This document shows positions 23,295 through 30,822 of a stretch of DNA of 54,136 nucleotides, one piece after another. The notes under the pieces were generated by a model, which had not been told where the DNA came from, did no database searches, and saw nothing but the letters and a program-made list of their open reading frames with translations. Both the position numbers and the translations under genes were made by a program. The DNA is from UBA3871 sp041797745 (GTDB taxonomy: Bacteria; Bacillota; Clostridia; Peptostreptococcales; Anaerovoracaceae). How positions within the stretch are numbered: the first letter of the stretch is position 1; every line of letters begins with the position of its first letter. The DNA lies in the NCBI GenBank assembly GCA_041797745.1, contig JBHBZU010000003.1, positions 1-54,136 on the forward strand. Reading direction: 5' to 3'.

Positions 23295-25040
23295 TTAGTT
23301 AGCTTTTGTATTAATTTCCTCAAGGAGCTTAGAAGTAAATTCTTCAACAGTCATAGTTCCGAGGTCTCCTGCCTTGGATGAACGAACTGAGAGAGTCCTG
23401 TTTTCAGCTTCCTGCTCGCCAATAACACAGATATAGTTATCTCTGGCATTGCGAGCTTCTCTGAGCTTATAACCGAGCTTTTCATTCCTGTCATCTAAAA
23501 CAACTCTCATACCGTGTTCTTCAAGGGCTTTTTTAACCTCATTTGCATACGGTGCAAACTTTTCAGTTACAGTAAGCAGCTTTACCTGAACAGGTGCAAG
23601 CCAAAGTGGAAACTTACCCGCTGTATGCTCAGTAAGGACACCTATGAATCTTTCGATGGAACCGAATACTACTCTGTGAATCATTACAGGAGTATGCTTT
23701 TGTCCATCTGAACCGGTATATTCAATATTGAATCTTCCAGGAAGCTGATAATCCAGCTGAACAGTACCGCATTGCCATGTACGACCTAAGGAATCTTTTA
23801 GCTGGAAGTCCAGTTTAGGTCCATAAAAGGCACCATCTCCCGGATTTACAATATAAGTCTTTCCAATAGAAGTAATCGCATCTGCAAGTGCAGATTCAGC
23901 CTGCTTCCAGTCATCCTCAGAGCCCAAATGGTCTTCAGGCATTGTGGAAAGGAAGATAGTATACTCCATGCCGAACATATTGTAAACCTGATCGAAAAGC
24001 TGTGCAATACGAACTACTTCTTCCTTAATCTGTTCCTTTGCCAATAAAATATGAGCGTCATCCTGAGTAAAACATCTTACACGGAACATTCCATGAAGTG
24101 CTCCTGAAAGTTCGTGTCTATGCACACGACCTAATTCACCGTATCTTAACGGAAGATCTCTATATGAACGAGGTTCTAAATCGTAAACCAATATAGAACC
24201 CGGACAGTTCATAGGCTTAATAGCATAATCTTCTTCGTCTATTATGGTAGTGTACATATTTTCTTTGTAATGATCCCAGTGACCTGAAGTTTCCCAAAGG
24301 GATCTTTTCATAATCTGAGGTGTGGAAATTTCTACATATCCCCAATCTTTATGTATCTTACGCCAAAAGTTAATGAGTTCATTTCTTAAAGTCATACCGT
24401 TTGGCAGATAGAAAGGAAATCCCGGAGCTTCATCTCTAAATGCAAACAAGCCCATTTCCTTACCTATTTTGCGATGGTCTCTCTTTTTAGCTTCTTCCAA
24501 AACAGCAATATATTCATCAAGTTCAGTCTGTGTAGGGAAAGCTGTCGCATAAAGTCTCTGGAGCATTTGACGATTGGAATCCCCTCTCCAGTAAGCTCCG
24601 GCTACAGACATAATCTTGAAAGCCTTAATAGCACCTGTAGATTCCATATGTGGCCCTGCGCAAAGGTCAGTAAAATCGCCCTGCTTGTAGAAAGAAATTA
24701 TCGCGTCCGCCGGCAAATCTTGAATAAGTTCCACCTTGTAAGGTTCATTGCGCTCTTCCATAAACTTGATAGCTTCTTCTCTGGGAAGTTCAAATCTTTC
24801 AAGTGGATAATTTGCCTGAACGATTTTCTTCATTTCTTTTTGAATCTTGAGAAAATCCTCTTCCGTAAATTTATGTTCTAAATCGAAATCATAATAGAAA
24901 CCATTTTCAATAGCAGGTCCGATAGCAAGCTTTGCTTCCGGCCAAATGTGTTTTACCGCCTGAGCCAATATGTGAGAGGCAGTATGTCTAAAGTCATGTC
25001 TTACCTGTTCATCTTCAAAATTAATCTTTTCTTTTGCCAT
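23295..25040 (-). CDS. thrS: threonyl-tRNA synthetase lacking the TGS domain
   Basis: ThrRS charges tRNA-Thr. The 581-residue product begins directly with the editing domain (HTASHILAQAV holds the HxxxH site), followed by the second editing motif DLCAGPH and the class II catalytic core. Zinc ligands are the Cys of KPMNCPGS and later His residues (HRHELSG..., PVMIHRVVFGS); motif 2 is RVRCFTQDDAHI and motif 3 GSIERFIGVLTEH. The C-terminal anticodon domain (APVQVKLLTV...GEQEAENRTLSVR) is complete. Typical bacterial ThrRS is about 635-645 residues with an N-terminal TGS domain; here that ~60-residue domain is absent and the ATG has a good AGGAG site, so the shortness looks real. No T-box is evident in the short leader. 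Confidence 0.95.
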   Translation of the reverse strand: MAKEKINFEDEQVRHDFRHTASHILAQAVKHIWPEAKLAIGPAIENGFYYDFDLEHKFTEEDFLKIQKEMKKIVQANYPLERFELPREEAIKFMEERNEPYKVELIQDLPADAIISFYKQGDFTDLCAGPHMESTGAIKAFKIMSVAGAYWRGDSNRQMLQRLYATAFPTQTELDEYIAVLEEAKKRDHRKIGKEMGLFAFRDEAPGFPFYLPNGMTLRNELINFWRKIHKDWGYVEISTPQIMKRSLWETSGHWDHYKENMYTTIIDEEDYAIKPMNCPGSILVYDLEPRSYRDLPLRYGELGRVHRHELSGALHGMFRVRCFTQDDAHILLAKEQIKEEVVRIAQLFDQVYNMFGMEYTIFLSTMPEDHLGSEDDWKQAESALADAITSIGKTYIVNPGDGAFYGPKLDFQLKDSLGRTWQCGTVQLDYQLPGRFNIEYTGSDGQKHTPVMIHRVVFGSIERFIGVLTEHTAGKFPLWLAPVQVKLLTVTEKFAPYANEVKKALEEHGMRVVLDDRNEKLGYKLREARNARDNYICVIGEQEAENRTLSVRSSKAGDLGTMTVEEFTSKLLEEINTKAN

Positions 25041-25132
25041 TTTTCTTCTCCTAACAGCGTTTCTATTTATTATAATCGGTATTATGAGTATGAAAAAATA
25101 TATACCCCAACCAATTGTTTCCTAACCATTTT

Positions 25133-25161
25133 ATGTTAGCCTATCTGTTTAGAAAAGTCAA
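25133..25161 (-). promoter_or_regulatory. SigA promoter of thrS
   Basis: On the minus strand: TTGACT (25161-25156), 17-base spacer, TAACAT (25138-25133). The leader is about 85 bases, too short for a T-box, and no GGTGGTACC-like antiterminator motif is seen. Confidence 0.7.
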
Positions 25162-25218
25162 GGCAAGAGGCGAATCTGCACTAAAAACGAATACCACAAC
25201 TCTAACCGGCAATTTGCA

Positions 25219-25614
25219 TTATACATATTCGTAGGTTGATACTCGACAAAGTCTGTTCACTGACAGAAATGGCAAGGAAAACAAATCTTTCGTTTCAAGA
25301 TAAAGTTTCACAGTAACTCTCGCCTTTTCAAATTCCATTTCTATGCGCGATTCTTTTACCTGCACAATACATATATGTTCCAAATAATGTTCAAAATGCT
25401 TTTGAGCAGCAATTTCACCTTTTTCTTCATCTATTACTATCTCTCCCTCAGCAAAGTATTCATCCTCTATCTCTAAAGCTGCCGAAGCCGCACACTCCTC
25501 CGCTGCCGCTTTAAGAGAATTAAGTTCGCTTACATAGACTTGATTGTCCACAGCATAGGATATACACATGGCAAAGAGAAGCAGCACCGCTGTAAAAATT
25601 ATAAAAGGCTTCAT
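25219..25614 (-). CDS. TadE-like pilus-associated membrane protein 2
   Basis: A 131-residue protein with an N-terminal hydrophobic helix (PFIIFTAVLLLFAMCISYAV, residues ~3-22) and an extracytoplasmic, acidic domain. It starts immediately at the preceding stop (overlap of one base) and is the last gene of the Tad locus. By position and topology it is a TadE/TadF-like pseudopilin, but the usual prepilin cleavage site (Gly before a hydrophobic stretch with Glu at +5) is not visible. No clear terminator follows before the thrS promoter region. Confidence 0.6.
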   Translation of the reverse strand: MKPFIIFTAVLLLFAMCISYAVDNQVYVSELNSLKAAAEECAASAALEIEDEYFAEGEIVIDEEKGEIAAQKHFEHYLEHICIVQVKESRIEMEFEKARVTVKLYLETKDLFSLPFLSVNRLCRVSTYEYV

Positions 25615-26027
25615 CAGTAGCCTCCTACATATTCACTGGCTGTATAGCTGTCAATTACATAGGTTCTTTTATTGTCTTTGCTGCTTATGCCAAAGAGATG
25701 TGCCGCTGCCATTACTTCGGAAAGCTCCACCTCAACTCTATAATTGATATTTCGATTATCATCAAATCTTCCCACCTTGCCCTCCGGCGTTGCCACGGAG
25801 ACTCTCACCTGTTCCGAACTTATCCCAAGTTTTTCAGATATATCGTTTTTAATCTTATTTATAAGCTCTTCCGAAAAGCCCCCCTCTTCTTTCGCCGTTT
25901 CCTTAACGGTGTACACCACATTTTGTATGGTCTGCACCTCTTCAAGACCGCGGTAGTCCACAGTAAACTGCATGATAAAAGCCATAAGCAAGGGCAATAT
26001 AGCTGTCAGCACTATAAAATCTTTCAT
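25614..26027 (-). CDS. TadE-like pilus-associated membrane protein 1
   Basis: A 137-residue protein with an N-terminal hydrophobic segment (FIVLTAILPLLMAFIMQFTV) and a periplasmic/extracellular domain (residues ~28-137) with mixed strands. Its topology and place between the small pilin-like genes and the last TadE-like gene suggest a minor pilin or assembly factor. Its N-terminus (MKDFIVLTAI) resembles those of its three neighbours (MKQIIVFISS, MKQMIVMVSM, MKPFIIFTAV). No prepilin peptidase site is visible. Confidence 0.6.
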   Translation of the reverse strand: MKDFIVLTAILPLLMAFIMQFTVDYRGLEEVQTIQNVVYTVKETAKEEGGFSEELINKIKNDISEKLGISSEQVRVSVATPEGKVGRFDDNRNINYRVEVELSEVMAAAHLFGISSKDNKRTYVIDSYTASEYVGGY

Positions 26028-26038
26028 AGACTTTCACC

Positions 26039-26188
26039 TCAGGCTCCGTAATAATTTCTGGCATCCAGCCCCGCCTGCCAAAGCTTACCGATTCCGTTTA
26101 AAATGGAATCATCTGAGGGACCTGCAACCAAATTAAAAATAAAAATTCCCAAAGTAATCATACTAACCATTACTATCATTTGTTTCAT
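26039..26188 (-). CDS. 49-aa pilin-like small membrane protein
   Basis: The frame from ATG 26188 to TGA 26039 encodes 49 residues: MKQMIVMVSMITLGIFIFN as hydrophobic N-terminus, then a short polar tail ending QAGLDARNYYGA. It is similar in size, start and position to the next protein upstream (MKQIIVFISSIVLGIAIAG). Size and context fit a Flp-type pilin, but the Flp leader with Glu at +5 is absent. It sits 9 bases after its paralogue and 11 bases before the first TadE-like gene. The ribosome site is weak (GAGGC). Confidence 0.6.
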   Translation of the reverse strand: MKQMIVMVSMITLGIFIFNLVAGPSDDSILNGIGKLWQAGLDARNYYGA

Positions 26189-26197
26189 GCTATGCCT

Positions 26198-26338
26198 CTA
26201 TATTCTTTGGTTAAATGTCGCTATATCTCCCATGGCATTATCCGCAATGGTCTGCGCACTGGTCTGAAATCCCAAAATCATTCCTGCTATTGCTATCCCC
26301 AGTACAATACTGGAAATAAATACTATAATCTGTTTCAT
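26198..26338 (-). CDS. 46-aa pilin-like small membrane protein
   Basis: Encodes 46 residues: N-terminal MKQIIVFISSIVLGIAIAG, then a polar helix (QTSAQTIADNAMGDIATFNQRI), a layout like short Flp pilins. It has a textbook ribosome site (AGGAGGAG, four bases before ATG), stronger than any other gene of the locus, as expected for a major structural subunit. Its ATG overlaps the stop of a 40-codon Lys-rich frame upstream. No canonical type IV/III prepilin leader can be found. Confidence 0.65.
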   Translation of the reverse strand: MKQIIVFISSIVLGIAIAGMILGFQTSAQTIADNAMGDIATFNQRI

Positions 26339-26457
26339 TTTCTCCTCCTGTTAATTTTTTTATTCGTTTTTATAAAATTTGCGTAAAATTTCTTTTGACT
26401 GCTTTTACATTTTAAAAATATGTTGCTTTTACATTTAAAAAGCTTATTTTTAGCCAT
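26335..26457 (-). CDS. possible 40-aa Lys-rich peptide
   Basis: An open frame from ATG 26457 (MAKNKLFKCK...) to a TGA that overlaps the pilin ATG. The product would be very basic (about 17 Lys/Arg of 40) with two related segments, LFKCKS and FLKCKSS, produced by a tandem DNA repeat. AAGGGGG precedes the ATG but only two bases away, which is poor spacing. It may be a real small gene translationally coupled to the pilin or just a run-through of an AT-rich regulatory region. Confidence 0.35.
   Translation of the reverse strand: MAKNKLFKCKSNIFLKCKSSQKKFYANFIKTNKKINRRRK
26401..26440. repeat. two tandem copies of GCTTTTACATTTNAAAA
   Basis: Copies at 26401-26417 and 26425-26440, 24 bases apart, in the 233-base gap between the tadC-like gene and the pilin-like genes. 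They could be regulator binding sites or simply the DNA basis of the repeat in the Lys-rich frame. Confidence 0.5.
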
Positions 26458-26571
26458 TTCCCCCTTACCATAATACGTTTCTTTTACTGATTCTCCATAT
26501 TCTCATATTACAAATTGGTATATTCAATGTGATTTTGAAATAATATTTTACGTATTTTCTTTTTTGTAATG

Positions 26572-27234
26572 TTAGAGAAACAATTTTGACAGTATTTCCT
26601 TTTGTTCAAGAAAATAAGCCACATAAATGAAATTCACAAAAACCAGCATTACATTAAATACTGCCGGAACGTATAACAAGTCGCTAATTATTTCATCCCT
26701 CTTACGCCCCAAAGTGTTTCCCTTTTCCCTAAGACTTTTTTGCATGGAAAGCAATATCTCCATAAGCAGTCTTGCTTCCATCTCATCGCAGGCAAAGATA
26801 AGATTCATATACTCCTCACAAAGTGACGTTTTGAAAGTTCCCGAAAATACAGCTCTGGCTTTTTCTGTTTTCCCGCTTCGAATAAGTACCAACATTCTCT
26901 GATAATATTCTTCAAAATGTCTGCTGTTCTGTGCCAATTTCCCCAGTACCGAATCTGTTGTCATGGTAATTTCGTCACTGGAAATTATTAAATTACGCAT
27001 AATTGCCAGTCCCGAAAGTATTTCCTCTTCAAGCCTGTTTTCGTAGTAAAGCTTTACAGGATACCAATTTTTTATCTTTAAACCGACCCTTTTCTTTACT
27101 ACCGAAAAATCTTTAGTTTTAGAAGCCATCCTTTTTAGTCGGTTCTCTTTACTAAATACCCCTGTAAATATCCCCGTAAAATATAAGCCTGTTATAAGCA
27201 TAAATACCACAGAAATATATATTATTCCATCCAT
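26572..27234 (-). CDS. tadC: TadC-like pilus assembly membrane protein
   Basis: A 220-residue protein with one N-terminal hydrophobic helix, a cytoplasmic helical domain (residues ~30-190; ARLLMEILLSMQKSLREKGN resembles the type II secretion F/TadC core) and one C-terminal helix pair (YVPAVFNVMLVFVNFIYVAYF). It is short relative to TadC proteins (~300), but follows a TadB-like gene by nine bases, which supports the pair. TadB and TadC form the inner-membrane platform driven by TadA. Confidence 0.7.
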   Translation of the reverse strand: MDGIIYISVVFMLITGLYFTGIFTGVFSKENRLKRMASKTKDFSVVKKRVGLKIKNWYPVKLYYENRLEEEILSGLAIMRNLIISSDEITMTTDSVLGKLAQNSRHFEEYYQRMLVLIRSGKTEKARAVFSGTFKTSLCEEYMNLIFACDEMEARLLMEILLSMQKSLREKGNTLGRKRDEIISDLLYVPAVFNVMLVFVNFIYVAYFLEQKEILSKLFL

Positions 27235-27243
27235 TGTCTCCCC

Positions 27244-28170
27244 CTAATAATCAAAACGTCTGTTCCTAACCATGCTGATTAGCACTAAATTTATGAGAAA
27301 CAAAAAGGCTATGGCAAGTAAAAAACTGATTCCGGCTGAAGTGCAGAATTGATTTTTAACCAGTTTCCCGACCCCGAGCCCCAGCCATGAAATTGTAAAA
27401 TAAACCGTTATGGCATAAGTAAAGGGTACCATAAACAATACCAGCCTTGCAGATTCAGAGTTCATACGTTTTCTTTCCTCCTCCTGCTGTCTCGCTTCCC
27501 TTAACTGTGACAATATGTCCTCCATCCCTGACATAACATTGTAGCCAAAGCAGATACTCTGTCCGATGTTGTAAGCCAACATTCTGCTCCAATTAGTCCC
27601 TATTGCGTAGGAAAAGCCGTCAGCACATCTATAAAGCTCCCTGCTTCTTGATGACTCTCTGGCTCTCGACAACACCTCTTGGCATTGCTTGTAGCAAACA
27701 CTTCCTGTTTTTTCAGACTGTGTCAACATCTCAAGACAAGAGTTCATATTATAGCTGCTCATACGATAACGGCTGATTAATTCTGCCAAAAAAGTTTCAC
27801 CCTCGCGACTGCCGCGATTTCTTATAGCTTCCAGTTTAATTTTCAGCACCAAAGCAGGAGTTACGGAAAAGGCTATACCCAAAAGCACGCCGTAGAAAAG
27901 CCCGACTGCTTTCCAGCCTGCAATGCTTCCCCCTATCAGTAATGTGATACTTGTACCTAAAAATACGCCCCCTTTTTTCTCAAATCCCGTTGTAGTCTCC
28001 ACAAACATATTCACCTTATCTAAAACCCGATACTTCTTTTTCCTTGGAGGTCGAAGCCTTTTTCGGTAGTAGAACATAACATAAAGACTTTTAAAGCTGT
28101 CATAGGTAAGCATTATTACTCCTGATAAAAACAGTAGGTAGCAAAGCGTCCTGATTGCTAAATCAACCAT
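27244..28170 (-). CDS. tadB: TadB-like pilus assembly membrane protein
   Basis: About 308 residues with hydrophobic segments near the N-terminus (LCYLLFLSGVIMLTY), a pair around residues 75-115 and two near the C-terminus (ARLVLFMVPFTYAITVYFTI, ISFLLAIAFLFLINLVLIS), separated by a cytoplasmic helical domain with ETFLAELISRYRMSSYNMNSC. This is the TadB/GspF layout. ATG 28170 overlaps the end of tadA; a GTG at 28191 is the alternative start and neither has a strong ribosome site. It partners the TadC-like protein next to it. Confidence 0.72.
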   Translation of the reverse strand: MVDLAIRTLCYLLFLSGVIMLTYDSFKSLYVMFYYRKRLRPPRKKKYRVLDKVNMFVETTTGFEKKGGVFLGTSITLLIGGSIAGWKAVGLFYGVLLGIAFSVTPALVLKIKLEAIRNRGSREGETFLAELISRYRMSSYNMNSCLEMLTQSEKTGSVCYKQCQEVLSRARESSRSRELYRCADGFSYAIGTNWSRMLAYNIGQSICFGYNVMSGMEDILSQLREARQQEEERKRMNSESARLVLFMVPFTYAITVYFTISWLGLGVGKLVKNQFCTSAGISFLLAIAFLFLINLVLISMVRNRRFDY

Positions 28171-29371
28171 ATTCCACTCTTCTTTCCTCACAAAGCTCTG
28201 CCGTTTTGGAAAGATATCCCTTTGTTATGCTGTAAGTTCTTTCCTTTTGATTGACTTCAATGCTGTATATTCCTTTTAACCGTTTAACACCGTCTGTATC
28301 AGTTTTAAAATGAAATAGATATTGAAAAGCCGCCGCCACTCTTAAGGTCTGCAATTTCAAATCTCCGCCATACTTCATAACCAGCTCACCTGCTACTGCC
28401 TGCGGAAAAAGGAAAGGATTTGTGATGTGATAAGTCATTTTTACTCGGCGCCCTCCTCGTTCCGCGATTCTCACGGCAGTTCCCAAAGTCACAGCATCTC
28501 TGGCTTCTCCAAAAACAAAATAATCCGCATCGCTTCGCATTAAATCCCTCACTATATTTTCCATTTTCTCGCCATCAGCTAAAATCTGGATAATGGGTGC
28601 CTGCGGCATAATTTTATTAATGGGAATTTCAGGGTCGGTTTCAACCATTACACCCTCTAGGCTAGGGTCTTCCATACTCTGCCAAGCAGTCAACATGGTT
28701 GTTTTACCGCTTCTAAGTTCCCCAACAAAAGCTACATTGCTGCCATTTGCTATGAGCTTTTTAGCAAAGGCTTCAAACTCAGGCGGAATCATACCTCTTG
28801 CATGCAGTTCCCCAAAAGTATAGTTTTTTATTGTGTATCTTCTAAAAATTATGACGTCCTGATTGTTTTTAACCAGTTCATTTTTAAAGATAGTTACTCT
28901 GGTACCGTCTTCCATGTATATTTCATAATAGCTCTCGCCTATTCTATGGCGAGGATTTGCCAAAAGTAAAGCTCTTATAAGTTGCTCACGTCTCTTATCT
29001 GAAATTTTTTGAGGCATAAGTTGCATTCTGTTGTCTTTCAAAAAATATATGCGATTTCCGATAATCTTTGCGGAGGTGGACTCTCTATACTCTTCATTAA
29101 ACCATTGAGCCATACCTGCCATACCCCAAATTTCATTAAAAACAGCAGATGGAAGATTTTCATACCAAGATGGAAATTCATCGTAAGCTCTTTCAAGCCC
29201 GAATAAAATCCCCTGTATTTTATCTTCAAAATACTCTATTTCTCTAGCCCTCCCCACAATAGCGTTCTTTTGCAGTTCAAGAAAATCTTCTCTTGCAATG
29301 TTTTCATCAAACAATCTGGAAAACTCCTTTTGAACCAAATCGCAGGTCTCATAAAATTTTTCAATATTCAT
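28163..29371 (-). CDS. tadA: TadA/CpaF secretion ATPase
   Basis: A 402-residue ATPase of the type II/IV secretion superfamily, CpaF/TadA branch. Walker A is VGELRSGKTT (residue ~215), the Asp box is GVMVETDPEIP, Walker B is DYFVFGEARDAVTL, and the His box is VKMTYHITNP. The N-terminal ~180 residues form the usual less conserved domain (RIGESYYEIYMEDGTRVTIF). It energises pilus assembly through TadB/TadC. Its ATG overlaps the tadZ-like stop (ATGA), indicating translational coupling. Confidence 0.88.
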   Translation of the reverse strand: MNIEKFYETCDLVQKEFSRLFDENIAREDFLELQKNAIVGRAREIEYFEDKIQGILFGLERAYDEFPSWYENLPSAVFNEIWGMAGMAQWFNEEYRESTSAKIIGNRIYFLKDNRMQLMPQKISDKRREQLIRALLLANPRHRIGESYYEIYMEDGTRVTIFKNELVKNNQDVIIFRRYTIKNYTFGELHARGMIPPEFEAFAKKLIANGSNVAFVGELRSGKTTMLTAWQSMEDPSLEGVMVETDPEIPINKIMPQAPIIQILADGEKMENIVRDLMRSDADYFVFGEARDAVTLGTAVRIAERGGRRVKMTYHITNPFLFPQAVAGELVMKYGGDLKLQTLRVAAAFQYLFHFKTDTDGVKRLKGIYSIEVNQKERTYSITKGYLSKTAELCEERRVEYG

Positions 29372-30150
29372 ATTGAAAGCTCCTTTACAATTCGATTGAT
29401 GTCTCGGGAAAAACCCAAGGATTTTAACTCAAAAAAGGTTTTATGCATAAGTTCTGCCGTTCGCCAGCTTCCTGTTTCACGTACCGAATATGTCTTTTCA
29501 AAGGTATTCGGAAACATATCTGAAATATATGATATAACAGGTTCTTCTGCACCCTTTGATTTGTTGATAATCAAGCCCTCAAACTTAATTCCGAATGCTT
29601 CATACTCATCCTTATCTCTAAATAATCTGCTAACAGAGGCTTCACCCCCTGTAGTAACCAAAAGCCTTTTATCAGCCAATTTAAGTCCTATTCCTGATAA
29701 TTTATTCGGAACGGAACAGCCCGTATCCAAAACCACCAAATCAAACTGCCTACTGATACCTGCAAGCATTGACTCTAAATTAGCCTCCATGTCACAAGAA
29801 AAAGTATCCTTTGCAAGCTGCTCTAATCCACGGCTGTTTACACTTTTACTATATGAAGTTTCTAAAAAATCAAAGAGACCTGAGCTTTCCAGAAAATATA
29901 CCCTTTCCAAAAGTTTACTTTCTTCCAACTCACTTTTCTTAATATCTATTCCTCTCTTGATTTTTTCTTTGAAATTTTTAAGGCTTATTACACTAATATC
30001 TGTAAACTGATTATTTGGGGTATTTGAAAGTGAAAAGAATAATACTTGAGCTTCTTTATTTTTCTTTGCGTAAGCCATAGCCACCGACTGCGCCACCATG
30101 GTACATCCGTCCTTATTGTCACAGCCGTGAAAAGCAATAATATTTTTCAT
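29368..30150 (-). CDS. TadZ/CpaE-like ParA-fold protein with degenerate P-loop
   Basis: A 260-residue ParA/MinD-fold protein. The N-terminus MKNIIAFHGCDNKDGCTMV aligns with the deviant Walker A (KGGxGKT), but the second Lys before Thr is missing (DGCTM). Walker B-like FDLVVLDTGCSVP is intact, and SISDMFP-like C-terminal segments match the TadZ group. TadZ/CpaE proteins place the Tad machinery at a pole and are often poor ATPases with atypical P-loops, so loss of the lysine is compatible with function. It lies between the SAF protein and tadA. Confidence 0.75.
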   Translation of the reverse strand: MKNIIAFHGCDNKDGCTMVAQSVAMAYAKKNKEAQVLFFSLSNTPNNQFTDISVISLKNFKEKIKRGIDIKKSELEESKLLERVYFLESSGLFDFLETSYSKSVNSRGLEQLAKDTFSCDMEANLESMLAGISRQFDLVVLDTGCSVPNKLSGIGLKLADKRLLVTTGGEASVSRLFRDKDEYEAFGIKFEGLIINKSKGAEEPVISYISDMFPNTFEKTYSVRETGSWRTAELMHKTFFELKSLGFSRDINRIVKELSI

Positions 30151-30159
30151 ATCTGCCTC

Positions 30160-30822
30160 CTATCTGTTTACCTGAATCAAAATCAGTCCATGGGCATTTT
30201 CGTTCAAATCATCAATATGGGCTGACATATAGCTCAAAATCCCCTTGTAGTCCTCTAACTTACACATGATTTCAACATTATCAATAGTACCGCTTCCATT
30301 ACTGCGCTTCCAAATACTGCTACCCTCCTTTGAAGATTCGCTGACGACTTCTTTCTCATCTCTATCTTTTACATAGGATATGGTAAATTCACCAAAGCTT
30401 TGGTTTAGATTTTCATTGTAAACTTTTATAACGTCTCCTTGCCTAAGAGCTGCACTTCTTTGATAAATCCAATCCCCTTGCAAAACAAAGGATGAAAGGT
30501 CTTCGTCAGGCTTTTCCGAATTTCCGATCATGCCTTTTGTAAGCTGCGAGTTTTTCGCTATATCGCAAAGTGCAATTTCCCCTACCAACGTTCTTTCTTC
30601 ACTTGGCATTATTACGGTAGAAGCAATATTTTCTTTAAGTACAGGCTGAACTTTAAGCATATCTTGGGTAATTTCCTGACCTTTAGCAATACTTTCTTTG
30701 CTCATCACCACCTCTTCGGTAAGAGCCACCTGCCTCCCCGTAGTTTCCCAAAAATAAAGACCCGCTACTGCCATCAGAATTATTAAAACACCTATCACAG
30801 ACTTAAATTTTCTTATGAACAT
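30160..30822 (-). CDS. CpaB/RcpC-like SAF-domain protein
   Basis: A 220-residue membrane-anchored protein: N-terminal helix (SVIGVLIILMAVAGLYFW, residues ~8-25) then a SAF domain (KESIAKGQEITQDMLKVQPVL ... GEIALCDIAKNSQLTKGM, ~42-110). RcpC/CpaB proteins of Tad systems have this opening. A Ser/Gly-rich segment follows (SESSKEGSSIWKRSNGSG). Gram-positives lack the outer-membrane secretin that CpaB partners in Proteobacteria, so a cell-wall-spanning role is inferred. The start overlaps the end of the DUF5688 gene by 10 bases. Confidence 0.75.
   Translation of the reverse strand: MFIRKFKSVIGVLIILMAVAGLYFWETTGRQVALTEEVVMSKESIAKGQEITQDMLKVQPVLKENIASTVIMPSEERTLVGEIALCDIAKNSQLTKGMIGNSEKPDEDLSSFVLQGDWIYQRSAALRQGDVIKVYNENLNQSFGEFTISYVKDRDEKEVVSESSKEGSSIWKRSNGSGTIDNVEIMCKLEDYKGILSYMSAHIDDLNENAHGLILIQVNR

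Noticed and set aside
25041..25218. T-box riboswitch upstream of thrS
   Set aside because: The leader is only about 85 nt from the promoter and lacks the antiterminator consensus.
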